Origin: Ignavibacteriota bacterium
GTDB taxonomy: Bacteria > Bacteroidota > Ignavibacteria > UBA10030 > SZUA-254
Direction: 5' to 3'
DNA: 64,000 bases
Assembly: GCA_025358305.1 (NCBI GenBank)
Contig: JANYJZ010000027.1
Location: forward strand, 62,001 to 126,000
The notes beneath the pieces were generated by a model. It was not told the DNA's origin, ran no database searches, and was given only the letters and a program-made list of their open reading frames with translations. The translations under genes and the position numbers were made by a program. Position 1 is the first letter of the stretch, and every line of letters starts with the position of its first letter. Below, piece after piece: positions 1 through 8,731 of the stretch.

Positions 1-81
1 GTCCGCGCCGAATGGCGCGAGGTCGGCACGGTGGACGAGACTGAGCGCGGCGCAGGCGGATTCGGGCACACGGGGCGATGA
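1..81 (+). CDS. dut: dUTP diphosphatase, C-terminal end (partial)
   Basis: The first frame is open from base 1 and ends at TGA 79-81, giving 26 residues. They include the sequence ETERGAGGFGHTG, which matches motif V, the glycine-rich C-terminal arm that closes over the nucleotide in trimeric dUTPases. The enzyme hydrolyses dUTP to dUMP and pyrophosphate, keeping uracil out of DNA and feeding dTMP synthesis. Everything upstream is outside the window, so catalytic motifs I-IV cannot be checked. The rsmI-type gene follows after 49 bp on the same strand. The assignment rests on the short C-terminal motif alone, but that motif is distinctive. Confidence 0.8.
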   Translation, partial: VRAEWREVGTVDETERGAGGFGHTGR

Positions 82-130
82 GACGCCAACTCCGCCCCAA
101 GCACACGTCTGAACGGCACGGGTCCCCACC

Positions 131-832
131 ATGAGTGGGACGCTCTATCTCGTCGCGACGCCAATCGGGAACTACGACGATATCACGTTCCGGGCGATCA
201 ACGTACTGAAACTTGCCGACGTCGTCGTGTACGAGGAGAGGAAGGAGGGCCAGCGCCTCCTCGCGCACTATGGCATTCCGGAGAAGCTCGTCGAGAGCCT
301 GAACGAGCACAACGAGGCCGCGGCGTCATTCCATATCCTGGAGCATCTGAAGCAAGGAAAGAACGTCGCGCTCATCTCCGACGCCGGAACGCCGGTGTTC
401 TCCGATCCGGGGCAGATCATCGTCAGGAAAGCGATCGATCTGCAGATCCCCGTCGTGCCTATCCCGGGTGCGTCGTCGCTCATGCCGGCGCTCACCGTCT
501 GCGGATTTTCCATCGAGCAATTTTTGTTCTACGGTTTTCTTTCGCCGAAGACCCCCCGACGCATCTCCGAACTGCGGCAGCTTCGCACTGAGAAACGGAC
601 GATGGTGTTCATGGAGGCACCGTATCGTCTCGTGCCGCTGCTCCGGGACCTTGCCGAAGTGTTCGCGAATGACCGGCGCGTCTGCATCGCGTTCAACTTG
701 ACGATGCCCGACGAGCAGATCTTCCGCGGCACATCCCTTGAACTCTACCGCAGCTTCGAGAAGAAGGGGACGAAAGGGGAGTTTGTCGTTGTTGTCGAAG
801 GTACCGTGACGGCGAAGCGCGAACGTCAGTAG
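131..832 (+). CDS. rsmI: RsmI-type tetrapyrrole-methylase-fold SAM methyltransferase, short form
   Basis: This is a 233-residue protein of the RsmI/YraL family. RsmI uses S-adenosylmethionine to 2'-O-methylate C1402 of 16S rRNA at the ribosomal P site. Visible motifs are LVATPIGN at residues 7-14, SDAGTP at 83-88 with SDPG just after, and PGAS at 112-115, all typical of the SAM-binding fold. Classical RsmI is about 280 residues with a C-terminal extension. This copy ends soon after the methylase fold and has EERK where classical RsmI usually reads EDTR. It therefore belongs to a shorter sub-branch, and its exact target is less certain than its fold. No promoter was seen upstream, so it may be cotranscribed with dut. 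Confidence 0.8.
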   Translation: MSGTLYLVATPIGNYDDITFRAINVLKLADVVVYEERKEGQRLLAHYGIPEKLVESLNEHNEAAASFHILEHLKQGKNVALISDAGTPVFSDPGQIIVRKAIDLQIPVVPIPGASSLMPALTVCGFSIEQFLFYGFLSPKTPRRISELRQLRTEKRTMVFMEAPYRLVPLLRDLAEVFANDRRVCIAFNLTMPDEQIFRGTSLELYRSFEKKGTKGEFVVVVEGTVTAKRERQ

Positions 833-958
833 GCTCTCCCAGCTCTCTGTCGCTCCGCGTTCCTCGGCGTCCCGCCCCAGGCGTTTCTCCTCACCAAACA
901 GAGTCATCCCGCGCGCGACGTGCGCGCCGCGACGACGTGCGCCCCGAGACCCCATCAG

Positions 959-987
959 TTGCATCTCCTACCGCTTTTTTCTATATT
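959..987 (+). promoter_or_regulatory. Promoter for the thioredoxin-like gene
   Basis: TTGCAT at 959-964 and TATATT at 982-987 are separated by exactly 17 nt. Transcription would start near 994, giving a leader of about 27 nt before the ATG at 1021. The promoter lies downstream of an in-frame GTG at 937, which argues against that codon as the start. Confidence 0.6.
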
Positions 988-1020
988 TTTAAAGAAGTCT
1001 TTCAAAAACGGGCCTATTCG

Positions 1021-2040
1021 ATGGAAATACTGCCACAACAGTTTCGTTCGCCGGAGTTGTACGGCGACTACTGGTTCAATTCGGATCCGCTCCCGATCAG
1101 CGCGCTGCGTGGCTACACGATCCTGATCGATTTCTGGGATTACGCCTGCCAGCCGTGCCTGCACACCCTCCCATACATCAAGGAATGGCATAAACGCTAT
1201 TCGGAAAAGGGTCTCGTGACCGTCGGCGTGCACACGCCGGAGTTTCCGTTCGGACGCGATCCGATGAACGTCCGCGCTGCCATTGAAAAGCTCGGGATAC
1301 GCTATCCCGTCCTGATGGACAACGACTTCCTTGTCTGGGGAGCCTTCCGGAATCAGGTGTGGCCCACGAAGTACCTCATTGACCGGCACGGATACATCCG
1401 GTATCTCCACAGCGGCGAAGGATCGTATCAGAACTTCGAACACGCGATCCAATCCCTCCTGAGCGAAGGGGGATACCGTGACGATTTTCCGCTTGTCATG
1501 GAGCCGGTCCACGATTTCGATCGTCCAGGTGCCATCTGCTTCCGCGCAACGCCACAGATCTTCGCGGGTTGGCAGCGCGGGACGGTGGGCAGCGTCGAAG
1601 GTTACTCGCCCGAATCGACGATCCATTATGTCGATCCCGGCATCCATCTTCAGGACCGCCTCTACCTCAACGGCAATTGGTTCAATGACCGGAATTTCCT
1701 GAAACTCGACGAGTCGGACGGAGCGGAGGGATATCTCATCGTCGCCTATCAGGCCAAGGACGTGAACGCAGTCATCAAGCCGGAAGGTGAGAAGAATTTC
1801 CAGGTGTTCGTCCACCAGGACGGTGCGTACCTGACGGCGATGAACAAGGGGGAGGACGTCACGATCGACGACCAGGGCCGGAGCTACATCCTCGTGAACG
1901 ATGCGAAACTCTTCAGCCTCATTCGGGACACCGAATTCGGCGAACATACATTGAAATTGAGCACCCGTTCGAACGGCTTCGCGCTCTACGCGCTGGCCTT
2001 CGTCTCAAGCATCATGCCGGAGATGGTATCGAACAACTGA
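1021..2040 (+). CDS. Thioredoxin-domain protein with DipZ-like C-terminal domain
   Basis: This 339-residue protein has no signal peptide or membrane segment, so it is probably cytoplasmic. Residues 30-160 form a TlpA/peroxiredoxin-like thioredoxin fold with a CQPC redox pair at 43-46. A second domain from about residue 175, with the phrase ATPQIFAGWQRG followed by a beta-rich region containing GNW, resembles the C-terminal domain of DipZ-type thioredoxins. The likely role is thiol-disulfide exchange or peroxide reduction. The substrate is unknown. The ATG at 1021 was chosen over an upstream in-frame GTG at 937 because a good promoter lies between them. It is flanked by rsmI and metH and appears to be a single transcription unit. 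Confidence 0.75.
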   Translation: MEILPQQFRSPELYGDYWFNSDPLPISALRGYTILIDFWDYACQPCLHTLPYIKEWHKRYSEKGLVTVGVHTPEFPFGRDPMNVRAAIEKLGIRYPVLMDNDFLVWGAFRNQVWPTKYLIDRHGYIRYLHSGEGSYQNFEHAIQSLLSEGGYRDDFPLVMEPVHDFDRPGAICFRATPQIFAGWQRGTVGSVEGYSPESTIHYVDPGIHLQDRLYLNGNWFNDRNFLKLDESDGAEGYLIVAYQAKDVNAVIKPEGEKNFQVFVHQDGAYLTAMNKGEDVTIDDQGRSYILVNDAKLFSLIRDTEFGEHTLKLSTRSNGFALYALAFVSSIMPEMVSNN

Positions 2041-2137
2041 TCCATGGCGTGCTTTCGGAGCTGGTTCAGCGGCGATCTCGGGCATCTTCGAAATCGCCGT
2101 TTGTTATTAACGAATTCCACGACAACTCTCAACGTGA

Positions 2138-5100
2138 ATGACTGTGAAGTCCTTTCTTGACGTACTGCGTGATAAGACGATTGTTTTCGACGGCGCCATG
2201 GGCACGAACATCCAGGTCCAGAATCTTTCCGCCGACGATTTCGGCGGGGAGGACTTCAACGGATGCAACGAACGCCTCGTCGTCACGAAGCCTTCCGCCG
2301 TCGAAAAGGTCCACGCGGACTTTCTCGAGGTGGGATGCGACGTCATCGAAACGGACAGCTTCGGTTCGACATCGATCGTGCTCACGGAGTACGGCATCGC
2401 CGATCAGGCGTACGACCTGAACGTTCGCGCCGCAGCGCTGGCGAAGAAGGTCGCGAAGGACTTTTCCACCGCAGCCCACCCACGGTTCGTCGCCGGGTCG
2501 ATGGGGCCGACGACGAAGCTCCCGTCGCTCGGCCATATCTCCTTCAAGGATATGGAAAAGTCGTACTATGTCCAAGCGAAGGGGCTCGTCGAGGGCGGGG
2601 TGGACCTGTTGGTCGTGGAGACATGCCAGGATGTCCTTCAAAGCAAGGCCGCGCTCGCCGGGGTCTTTTCGTATTTTAGGGACGCGCGCGTGAAGGTGCC
2701 CGTCATCGCATCGGTCACCATCGAGACGATGGGAACGATGCTCCTCGGAACGGAGATCGCGGCGGCCTTGACCGCTCTTGAGCCGTTCGACATCGACCTC
2801 CTCGGAATGAACTGTGCCACAGGCCCGAAGGAGATGTCGGAAAATGTCCGCTACCTCTGTCAGAACAGCCCCAAGCCCGTCTTCGTCATGCCGAACGCCG
2901 GGATACCGGAGAACGTCGGCGGGCATGCGCATTACACGCTCTCGCCGGAGGAACTGACACAGTTCCTGTCGCACTTCGTCAAGGACCTTGGCGTCGCCGC
3001 CGTGGGCGGCTGTTGCGGCACCACGCCTGCACACCTCGCGAAACTCGTACAGGCGGTCGGGGCTTACGCCCCGATAGCGCGGAAATGGGAGTTCACGCCG
3101 AGCTGTTCAAGCCTCTACCAAAGCGTGCCGTTCCATGTCGATCCCGCCCCTGTCATCGTGGGGGAGCGGTCGAACGCGAACGGGAGCAAGCTCTTCCGCG
3201 AATACCTCGCCGCCGAGGATATGGAGGGGATGACGGCGATGGGCAAGGACCAGGCGCGCGAAGGCGCGCACATCGTGGACGTCTGTGTCGCGTATGTCGG
3301 GCGGGATGAAGGGAAGGATATGCGGGAACTTATCTTTCGGTACAACACGCAGGTCACCGCCCCCCTCATGATCGACTCGACCGAAACCCCCGTCATTGAG
3401 GACGCCCTGGAACGGATCGGTGGCAAGGCCATTGTGAACTCCATCAACCTCGAGGACGGAGAGGAACGGATGGGGCACGTCCTCCCGCTGTGCCGGAAGT
3501 TCGGCGCCGCCGTCGTCGCTCTCACCATCGACGAGCGAGGGATGGCGAAGACCGTCGAACGGAAGGTCGAGATCGCGAAGCGCATCCATGATCTCGCGAC
3601 GCGCAAATTCGGGATGAAGGAAGAGAACATCATCTTTGACACGCTCACCTTCACGCTCGGCTCCGGGGGCGAGGAATTCCGGAAGGCGGGCGTTGAGACG
3701 ATCGAGGCGATCCGTGAGATCAAGAAGCTCTTTCCGGGGGTCCACACAAGCCTCGGCGTCAGTAATATCTCCTTCGGGCTCTCAGCGCATTCACGGCACG
3801 TGCTCAACAGCGTTTTTCTCCACTACGCCATCGAATACGGCCTCGACATGGCGATCGTCCATGCGTCGAAAATTATGCCGCTCTACAAGATCACCGAGCG
3901 CGAACGGGAGATCTGCCGGAAGCTCATCTTCGACGAGCGGACCGACGCGTACGATCCTCTCGAGGACTTCCTCGCCTTCTTCTCCACCCACAAGGGGGAG
4001 GGGAAGAAGAAGGTGGAGCGCGCCGGGACGATCGAGGAGCAGCTCAAGAACAGGATCATCAACGGGGACAAAGTGGGTCTTCCGCAAGATCTCGATGAGG
4101 GCTTGAAGAAATACCCCGCCCTTGAGATCATCAACACGATCCTCTTGGGGGGAATGAAGGTCGTCGGCGAGCTCTTCGGAAGCGGTCAGATGCAGTTACC
4201 ATTCGTCCTGCAGTCGGCGGAGGTCATGAAGTCCTCCGTCGCATATCTCGAACAGTTCATGGACAAAGCGGATTCGACGTCGAAGGGGACCATGGTCATC
4301 GCGACGGTGAAGGGAGACGTCCACGACATCGGGAAGAATCTCGTGGACATCATCCTGACGAACAACGGCTACAAGGTCATCAACCTCGGCATACAGTGTC
4401 CCCTCGAGAAGATGCTTACGGCGGCGGCGGAGCATTCCGCCAACGCGATCGGCATGTCCGGCCTACTCGTGAAGTCAACGCTCATCATGAAAGAGAACCT
4501 TGCCGTCATGACCGAGCGGGGGATGCTGACCCCCGTCATCCTGGGCGGCGCCGCGCTCACCCGCCGGTACGTCGAGAATGATCTTCGGGCGGTGTACAGC
4601 GGCACGCTCTTTTACGCGAACGACGCCTTCGACGGCCTCCATTTCATGGAACAGATCGCCTCCTCAGCGGGCGCGACCGTCGTGCGCAAGGAGACCGCCG
4701 TCCCCGCCGCCTCGGCCGAAGGGGAAGAGGCGGAACTCTCCGGGCTCGAGGCAAAGATCGCGCTCTCGCCCCGCGAATCCGAGGCCACCACTCCCCGTGC
4801 GCGGCTCGCCCCGGCGGAGATACCGAAGGCCCCGTTCTTCGGGTCCCGGGTCGTCGAACATCCGAACCTCGACGAGATCTATCATTACATCAACGAGCGC
4901 GCGCTCATCCGCGGCCAATGGCAGGTGAAGAAGGGCAAGCTCTCCGAGGCCGAGTACGAAGTGATGTTGAAGGAGAAGATCTATCCCGACCTCGCGCGGT
5001 TGAAGAAGAAGTCGAAACAGGAGGGATTCCTCGCGCCGAAGGCGGTCTACGGATACTTCCCCTGCCAGTCGGACGGGGACGACTTGATCATCTACCGGCT

Positions 5101-5665
5101 GCGTTCTGCAAAGCGCCCTTCGGAGATCTGGAATGTCGTCGGACTTCCCGCGCCCGAGGATATGGAGGAATTTCTGCGCTTCACCTTCCCTCGACAGACG
5201 AAAGGGAAGGGCTTGTGCATCGCAGATTTCTTCGCCGCACGAGAGTCGGGCCGCTTCGATGTCGTCGCGTTCCACCTCGTGACAATGGGAAGCGCAGCCT
5301 CGGACCACGCGGCGAAACTCTTCCAGGCGAACAACTACAAGGACTATCTCTATTTCCACGGCTTAAGCGTGGAGTCCGCTGAGGCCTTGGCGGAACTATG
5401 GCACAAGAAGATCCGCGAAGAACTCGGCATTGACAAGAAGGATGATACCGATACGAAGAAGCTCTTCAGTCAGCATTACCAGGGATCGCGGTACAGTTTC
5501 GGGTATCCCGCGTGTCCGAGCCTCGAAGATCAGGAAAAGCTCTTCCTGCTCCTGGATCCCGAGCGCATCGGCGTGAAGCTCACGGAGGAATTCCAGCTCG
5601 TGCCGGAACAGTCCACATCGGCGATCATCGTCCACCATCCAGAGGCGAGATACTTCAATATCTGA
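2138..5665 (+). CDS. metH: Cobalamin-dependent methionine synthase
   Basis: This 1175-residue protein transfers a methyl group from 5-methyltetrahydrofolate to homocysteine through cobalamin. The full MetH domain order is present: homocysteine-binding barrel (about 1-320) with zinc cysteines C226, C292 and C293; pterin-binding barrel (about 330-600); cobalamin cap (about 640-720); B12-binding domain (about 725-860) with the DxHxxG loop, whose His729 is the lower cobalt ligand; and the AdoMet-dependent reactivation domain to the C-terminus. Length and order match canonical MetH. The 97 bp upstream are too short for a cobalamin riboswitch and show no such structure. QueG and an acyl-CoA mutase in the same window also belong to cobalamin-using families. 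Confidence 0.97.
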   Translation: MTVKSFLDVLRDKTIVFDGAMGTNIQVQNLSADDFGGEDFNGCNERLVVTKPSAVEKVHADFLEVGCDVIETDSFGSTSIVLTEYGIADQAYDLNVRAAALAKKVAKDFSTAAHPRFVAGSMGPTTKLPSLGHISFKDMEKSYYVQAKGLVEGGVDLLVVETCQDVLQSKAALAGVFSYFRDARVKVPVIASVTIETMGTMLLGTEIAAALTALEPFDIDLLGMNCATGPKEMSENVRYLCQNSPKPVFVMPNAGIPENVGGHAHYTLSPEELTQFLSHFVKDLGVAAVGGCCGTTPAHLAKLVQAVGAYAPIARKWEFTPSCSSLYQSVPFHVDPAPVIVGERSNANGSKLFREYLAAEDMEGMTAMGKDQAREGAHIVDVCVAYVGRDEGKDMRELIFRYNTQVTAPLMIDSTETPVIEDALERIGGKAIVNSINLEDGEERMGHVLPLCRKFGAAVVALTIDERGMAKTVERKVEIAKRIHDLATRKFGMKEENIIFDTLTFTLGSGGEEFRKAGVETIEAIREIKKLFPGVHTSLGVSNISFGLSAHSRHVLNSVFLHYAIEYGLDMAIVHASKIMPLYKITEREREICRKLIFDERTDAYDPLEDFLAFFSTHKGEGKKKVERAGTIEEQLKNRIINGDKVGLPQDLDEGLKKYPALEIINTILLGGMKVVGELFGSGQMQLPFVLQSAEVMKSSVAYLEQFMDKADSTSKGTMVIATVKGDVHDIGKNLVDIILTNNGYKVINLGIQCPLEKMLTAAAEHSANAIGMSGLLVKSTLIMKENLAVMTERGMLTPVILGGAALTRRYVENDLRAVYSGTLFYANDAFDGLHFMEQIASSAGATVVRKETAVPAASAEGEEAELSGLEAKIALSPRESEATTPRARLAPAEIPKAPFFGSRVVEHPNLDEIYHYINERALIRGQWQVKKGKLSEAEYEVMLKEKIYPDLARLKKKSKQEGFLAPKAVYGYFPCQSDGDDLIIYRLRSAKRPSEIWNVVGLPAPEDMEEFLRFTFPRQTKGKGLCIADFFAARESGRFDVVAFHLVTMGSAASDHAAKLFQANNYKDYLYFHGLSVESAEALAELWHKKIREELGIDKKDDTDTKKLFSQHYQGSRYSFGYPACPSLEDQEKLFLLLDPERIGVKLTEEFQLVPEQSTSAIIVHHPEARYFNI

Positions 5666-5694
5666 GCCGCGAGCCACTTTTTTTGGAAGCGACC

Positions 5695-5723
5695 TTGAAT
5701 TTCCGATGATTTTTTCTTATACT
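5695..5723 (+). promoter_or_regulatory. Promoter predicting a leaderless DUF309 mRNA
   Basis: TTGAAT at 5695-5700, a 17-nt spacer, and TATACT at 5718-5723. Only 8 nt separate the -10 hexamer from the ATG at 5732, so the normal start distance puts transcription at or within a base or two of the start codon. No ribosome-binding site fits in that space. Confidence 0.65.
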
Positions 5724-5731
5724 GTTTTCAG

Positions 5732-6109
5732 ATGACTGAAAATCCTCAGTTTCAGCAGGGCATCGCGGAATTCAATAGGGAATTGTTCTTCGAGTGCCAC
5801 GATACCCTGGAAGAACTCTGGATGGATACGAGCGGGAACGACCGGCTGTTCTTGCAAGGACTGATACAGGTGTCCGTCGGTTTTTATCACTTTTTTAACA
5901 GGAATTACAAGGGAGCGACCAGCCAGTTCACGAAAGGGCTGGGGAAGCTCGACCAGTATCGCCCCCGCCACGGCGGGATCGACCTGGATACGTTTACGCG
6001 TCAGATCGTGGCCTGGCTGGCGCTTGCAGAACAGGGTGTCACCGGTGGCAGCATCGGGTCAGAAGAATTCACTATTCCAAAGATTCACGTCGTACAGCAT
6101 CAACGTTGA
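5732..6109 (+). CDS. DUF309 domain protein
   Basis: This is a small helical protein of 125 residues with the DUF309 signature: an acidic N-terminal helix containing FECHDTLEELWM at about residues 22-33, then a second conserved helix with FLQGLIQVSVGFYHF. The family is widespread in bacteria and plastids. The conserved His, Asp and Glu cluster suggests metal or ligand binding, but no biochemical role is established that I can name. It is followed after 12 bp by a ferredoxin gene, so the two are probably cotranscribed from the promoter at 5695 and end at the terminator at 6483. The start codon is tightly constrained by that promoter. Confidence 0.8.
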   Translation: MTENPQFQQGIAEFNRELFFECHDTLEELWMDTSGNDRLFLQGLIQVSVGFYHFFNRNYKGATSQFTKGLGKLDQYRPRHGGIDLDTFTRQIVAWLALAEQGVTGGSIGSEEFTIPKIHVVQHQR

Positions 6110-6121
6110 AGGAGAAGACCA

Positions 6122-6463
6122 ATGGCAACAATGATTACCGAAGAGTGTATCAACTGCGGAGCATGCGAGCCCGAATGCCCAAACACCGCGATCTATGCCG
6201 GCGGCGTTAACTGGGAATTGAACGGCGAAAGCACTGCTGCGCTCTCCAACGATTTTTACTACATTGTCCCCCAGAAGTGCACTGAATGCGTCGGCCACTT
6301 CGACCAGGAGCAGTGTGCTGCAGTGTGTCCCGTTGACTGCTGTGTGCCGGATCCAAACAATGTCGAGAGTGAAGAGCTCCTGATGGGCAGGGCGAAACAG
6401 CTCCACCCGGGCAAGGAGTATGCGGAGCTGAGCGAAGCGACGTCGCACTTCCGCAAGGTATAG
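6122..6463 (+). CDS. Small dicluster-type 4Fe-4S ferredoxin (YfhL-like)
   Basis: This is a 113-residue electron carrier. The first cluster motif is C9-x2-C12-x2-C15-x3-C19-P. The second set is C53-x2-C56, then C65-x3-C69-P and C73, with an eight-residue insertion between Cys56 and Cys65 typical of YfhL/Fdx-type bacterial ferredoxins. It probably carries two low-potential [4Fe-4S] clusters in the cytoplasm. The redox partner is not evident. An AAGGAG ribosome site sits just before the ATG. It follows DUF309 closely and is ended by a strong intrinsic terminator. Confidence 0.9.
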   Translation: MATMITEECINCGACEPECPNTAIYAGGVNWELNGESTAALSNDFYYIVPQKCTECVGHFDQEQCAAVCPVDCCVPDPNNVESEELLMGRAKQLHPGKEYAELSEATSHFRKV

Positions 6464-6482
6464 CCTGAGGTCACAGATGTAC

Positions 6483-6526
6483 GAAAGGCCGGTTGATCTC
6501 GAATGTCAGCCGGCCTTTCTTTGTTG
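6483..6526 (+). terminator. Intrinsic terminator after the ferredoxin gene
   Basis: A 14-bp stem has arms at 6483-6496 and 6506-6519. It contains one G-U pair, a 9-nt loop and a T-rich tail. Confidence 0.9.
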
Positions 6527-6551
6527 TTGCGTTACGAGCGGACGATACTGA
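6524..6551 (+). promoter_or_regulatory. Candidate promoter for the MBL-Rieske-queG-trxB group
   Basis: TTGTTG at 6524-6529, a 16-nt spacer and TACTGA at 6546-6551, directly after the previous terminator and 18 nt before the ATG at 6570. It is weaker than the other promoters in the window, but the position is right. Confidence 0.4.
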
Positions 6552-6569
6552 AATGAAACGTGCTGACCC

Positions 6570-7436
6570 ATGAAGATTGGCAAATATGAATTGTACCCCG
6601 TCGAGACAGGCCGCTTCGCGCTCGACGGCGGGGCGATGTTCGGCATCATCCCGAAACCGCTCTGGCAAAAGGCCCATCCGACGGACGACAGGAACCGCAT
6701 CGAGCTCGCCGCGCGTTCACTTCTCCTGAAGGGGGACGGACGGGTCATTCTCGTCGACAATGGCAACGGCTCGAAGTTCACAGACAAGCAGATCGATATC
6801 TACCGCCTCGACACGAGTCGCAACGACCTGTTTCGCTCCCTCCGGAACCTCGGCGTTTCGCCGGAAGAGGTCACCGATGTCCTTCTGACCCATCTCCATT
6901 TCGATCACGCAGGCGGTTCCACCGTTCGCGCGGGAAAGGAACTCGTGCCGGCCTTTCCGAAAGCCCGGTACTGCGTCCAGAAAGCCCATTGGGATCAGGC
7001 GATGCATCCGACGGAGAAGGACCGAGGAAGCTTCATGCCGGATGATTTCATGCCGCTGTTTCACGCAGGTGTTCTCGACTTCATCGACGGGCCGTGTGAA
7101 CTCTTTCCGGGGATCTCGCTGGAACTCGTGAACGGCCATACCGCAGCCCAGCAGCTCCCGAAGATCTCCGACGGCACGCAGACGGTGCTCTTCGTCTGCG
7201 ATCTCTTCCCGACGACCTCCCATATCCCTCTGCCGTACATCATGGCGTACGACATTCGGCCCCTGACGACGCTCGAGGACAAGAAGCGGATCCTCACGAG
7301 CGCGGTCGAGGAGGACTGGACGCTCTTTTTTGAGCACGATCCCGGCACGGTTGCCGGCAAGGTCGCCCGGACGGAGAAGGGGTTCGCATTTCGTGAGGCG
7401 ATCCCGTTCGGTCATTCCAACGCTCATCCCTCGTAG
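6570..7436 (+). CDS. MBL-fold metallohydrolase
   Basis: This is a 288-residue zinc hydrolase of the metallo-beta-lactamase superfamily. The metal motif HLHFDH reads H108-x-H110-x-D112-H113. A later NGHT near residue 190 and an Asp in VCDLF near 210 supply the remaining ligands. The closest style is the AttM/AiiA-like lactonase group, but the substrate cannot be read from sequence. The gene is separated by 3 bp from a Rieske ferredoxin gene, and that gene overlaps queG, so the group is probably one operon ending with trxB. No signal peptide is present. Confidence 0.85.
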   Translation: MKIGKYELYPVETGRFALDGGAMFGIIPKPLWQKAHPTDDRNRIELAARSLLLKGDGRVILVDNGNGSKFTDKQIDIYRLDTSRNDLFRSLRNLGVSPEEVTDVLLTHLHFDHAGGSTVRAGKELVPAFPKARYCVQKAHWDQAMHPTEKDRGSFMPDDFMPLFHAGVLDFIDGPCELFPGISLELVNGHTAAQQLPKISDGTQTVLFVCDLFPTTSHIPLPYIMAYDIRPLTTLEDKKRILTSAVEEDWTLFFEHDPGTVAGKVARTEKGFAFREAIPFGHSNAHPS

Positions 7437-7439
7437 GAG

Positions 7440-7757
7440 ATGTCGATGCGTCTGAAGATCTGCCCGGCAAGCGATATCCATGAGGAACGAGGAACCCGGT
7501 TCACGGCGGAAGGCCGTGAGTTCGCGCTCTTCCGCCGGCAGGGTGCCGTCTACGCGATCAACAATGTGTGCGCACACCAGCACTTCGCCGTCCTCCACCA
7601 GGGGCATCTCGAGGGACTCACCGTTACCTGCCCTATGCACGGCTGGACCTATGATCTCCGGACGGGGAAAGCGACGACGGGCCAGGGAGCCGTCCCATGC
7701 TATGAGACGAGCGTCGACCGAGGTATCGTCTACCTCGAGCTCCCGGACGAAGCATGA
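7440..7757 (+). CDS. Rieske-type [2Fe-2S] ferredoxin
   Basis: This 105-residue protein consists almost entirely of one Rieske domain. The cluster ligands are C44-A-H46 and C64-P-M-H67, the second followed by GWTYDL. It resembles the small NirD/bphF-type Rieske ferredoxins that pass electrons in the cytoplasm. An in-frame ATG two codons downstream could be the true start. Its stop overlaps the queG start by 4 bp, implying translational coupling. QueG needs an external electron donor, so supplying QueG is an attractive but unproven role. The nearby thioredoxin reductase makes a general redox operon equally possible. Confidence 0.88.
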   Translation: MSMRLKICPASDIHEERGTRFTAEGREFALFRRQGAVYAINNVCAHQHFAVLHQGHLEGLTVTCPMHGWTYDLRTGKATTGQGAVPCYETSVDRGIVYLELPDEA

Positions 7758-8722
7758 CCGCTCCCAAGACCGTCCAGGGCGATCTTACTCGCCGCATCAA
7801 AGCGGAGGCGCTCCGCCTGGGCTTCCACAAGATCGGCATCGCCGACGCCGAGCCGCTTCACGACGACGGTGCGCGCCTCAACGAATGGCTTTCCCGCGGC
7901 TACCACGGCTCGATGGAATGGATGGCGCGGACCGCGACAAAACGCGCCGACCCGAGCGCGGTCCTCGCCGGGGTCCGATCGATCATCTCGGTCGCTCTGA
8001 ACTATTACACGGGTTCGCCCCATTCTGAGGATCCCTCCTACGGTAAGGTCTCGCGTTACGCTTGGGGGGATGATTATCATGAGGTCGTCACGGCGCGCCT
8101 GGAACGGCTTCTGACGTTCATTCGTGAAGCGTGCCCGGAGGCCCAAGCCAAACTGTATGCCGATACGGGTCCAGTCATGGAGAAGGCGTGGGCAGAACGT
8201 GCGGGGATCGGGTGGCGCGGCAAGCATACGAATCTCATCACGCAGGAATTCGGGTCGTGGGTGTTCCTCGGCGAGATCCTTTTGACGGTCGGGCTCGACG
8301 CGGACGCTCCTGCGCTTGACCACTGCGGTTCGTGCACGCTCTGCATCGAAGCATGCCCCACTACAGCGATCGTGGAGCCGTATCTCGTCGATTCGAACCG
8401 CTGCATCTCCTACCTGACGATCGAGCACCGGGGAGAGATCGCCGAAGAGCTTGGTGAACATTTTGACCGATGGATCTACGGGTGCGATATTTGCCAGGAT
8501 GTCTGTCCCTGGAACGAGCGCTTCTCGCGTGAATCGCCCCTCGAGGAATTCCAGCCGCGCGAGGTCAACCGCCTCCCCGCGCTCGATGCGATCTCCGCGA
8601 TGACGGATGTGGAATTCGCAGAGCGCTACAGACGCAGCCCCATGAAACGGACAAAGCGTTCTGGACTCGCCCGCAATGCGGACATCGTTCGCGCATCGCG
8701 TACACCTCAATCACCGACATAG
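7754..8722 (+). CDS. queG: Epoxyqueuosine reductase
   Basis: This 322-residue cobalamin- and 4Fe-4S-dependent enzyme carries out the last step of queuosine synthesis, reducing epoxyqueuosine to queuosine in tRNA. Cluster cysteines are visible as C191-x2-C194-x2-C197-x3-C201-P, C217 and C244-x2-C247-x3-C251-P. D137 in the ADTGP motif corresponds to the catalytic aspartate of the family. The C-terminus is short, without HEAT repeats. It overlaps the Rieske ferredoxin gene by 4 bp. The earlier queuosine enzyme Tgt is encoded at 23.9 kb in this window. Confidence 0.95.
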   Translation: MTAPKTVQGDLTRRIKAEALRLGFHKIGIADAEPLHDDGARLNEWLSRGYHGSMEWMARTATKRADPSAVLAGVRSIISVALNYYTGSPHSEDPSYGKVSRYAWGDDYHEVVTARLERLLTFIREACPEAQAKLYADTGPVMEKAWAERAGIGWRGKHTNLITQEFGSWVFLGEILLTVGLDADAPALDHCGSCTLCIEACPTTAIVEPYLVDSNRCISYLTIEHRGEIAEELGEHFDRWIYGCDICQDVCPWNERFSRESPLEEFQPREVNRLPALDAISAMTDVEFAERYRRSPMKRTKRSGLARNADIVRASRTPQSPT

Positions 8723-8731
8723 AAAAAAGCC

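Noticed and set aside
937-1020. GTG 937 as start of the thioredoxin-like gene
   Set aside because: A promoter at 959-987 lies downstream of it and the added residues match nothing.
2041-2137. Possible cobalamin riboswitch before metH
   Set aside because: The gap is only 97 bp and lacks a B12-box-like conserved core or suitable folding.
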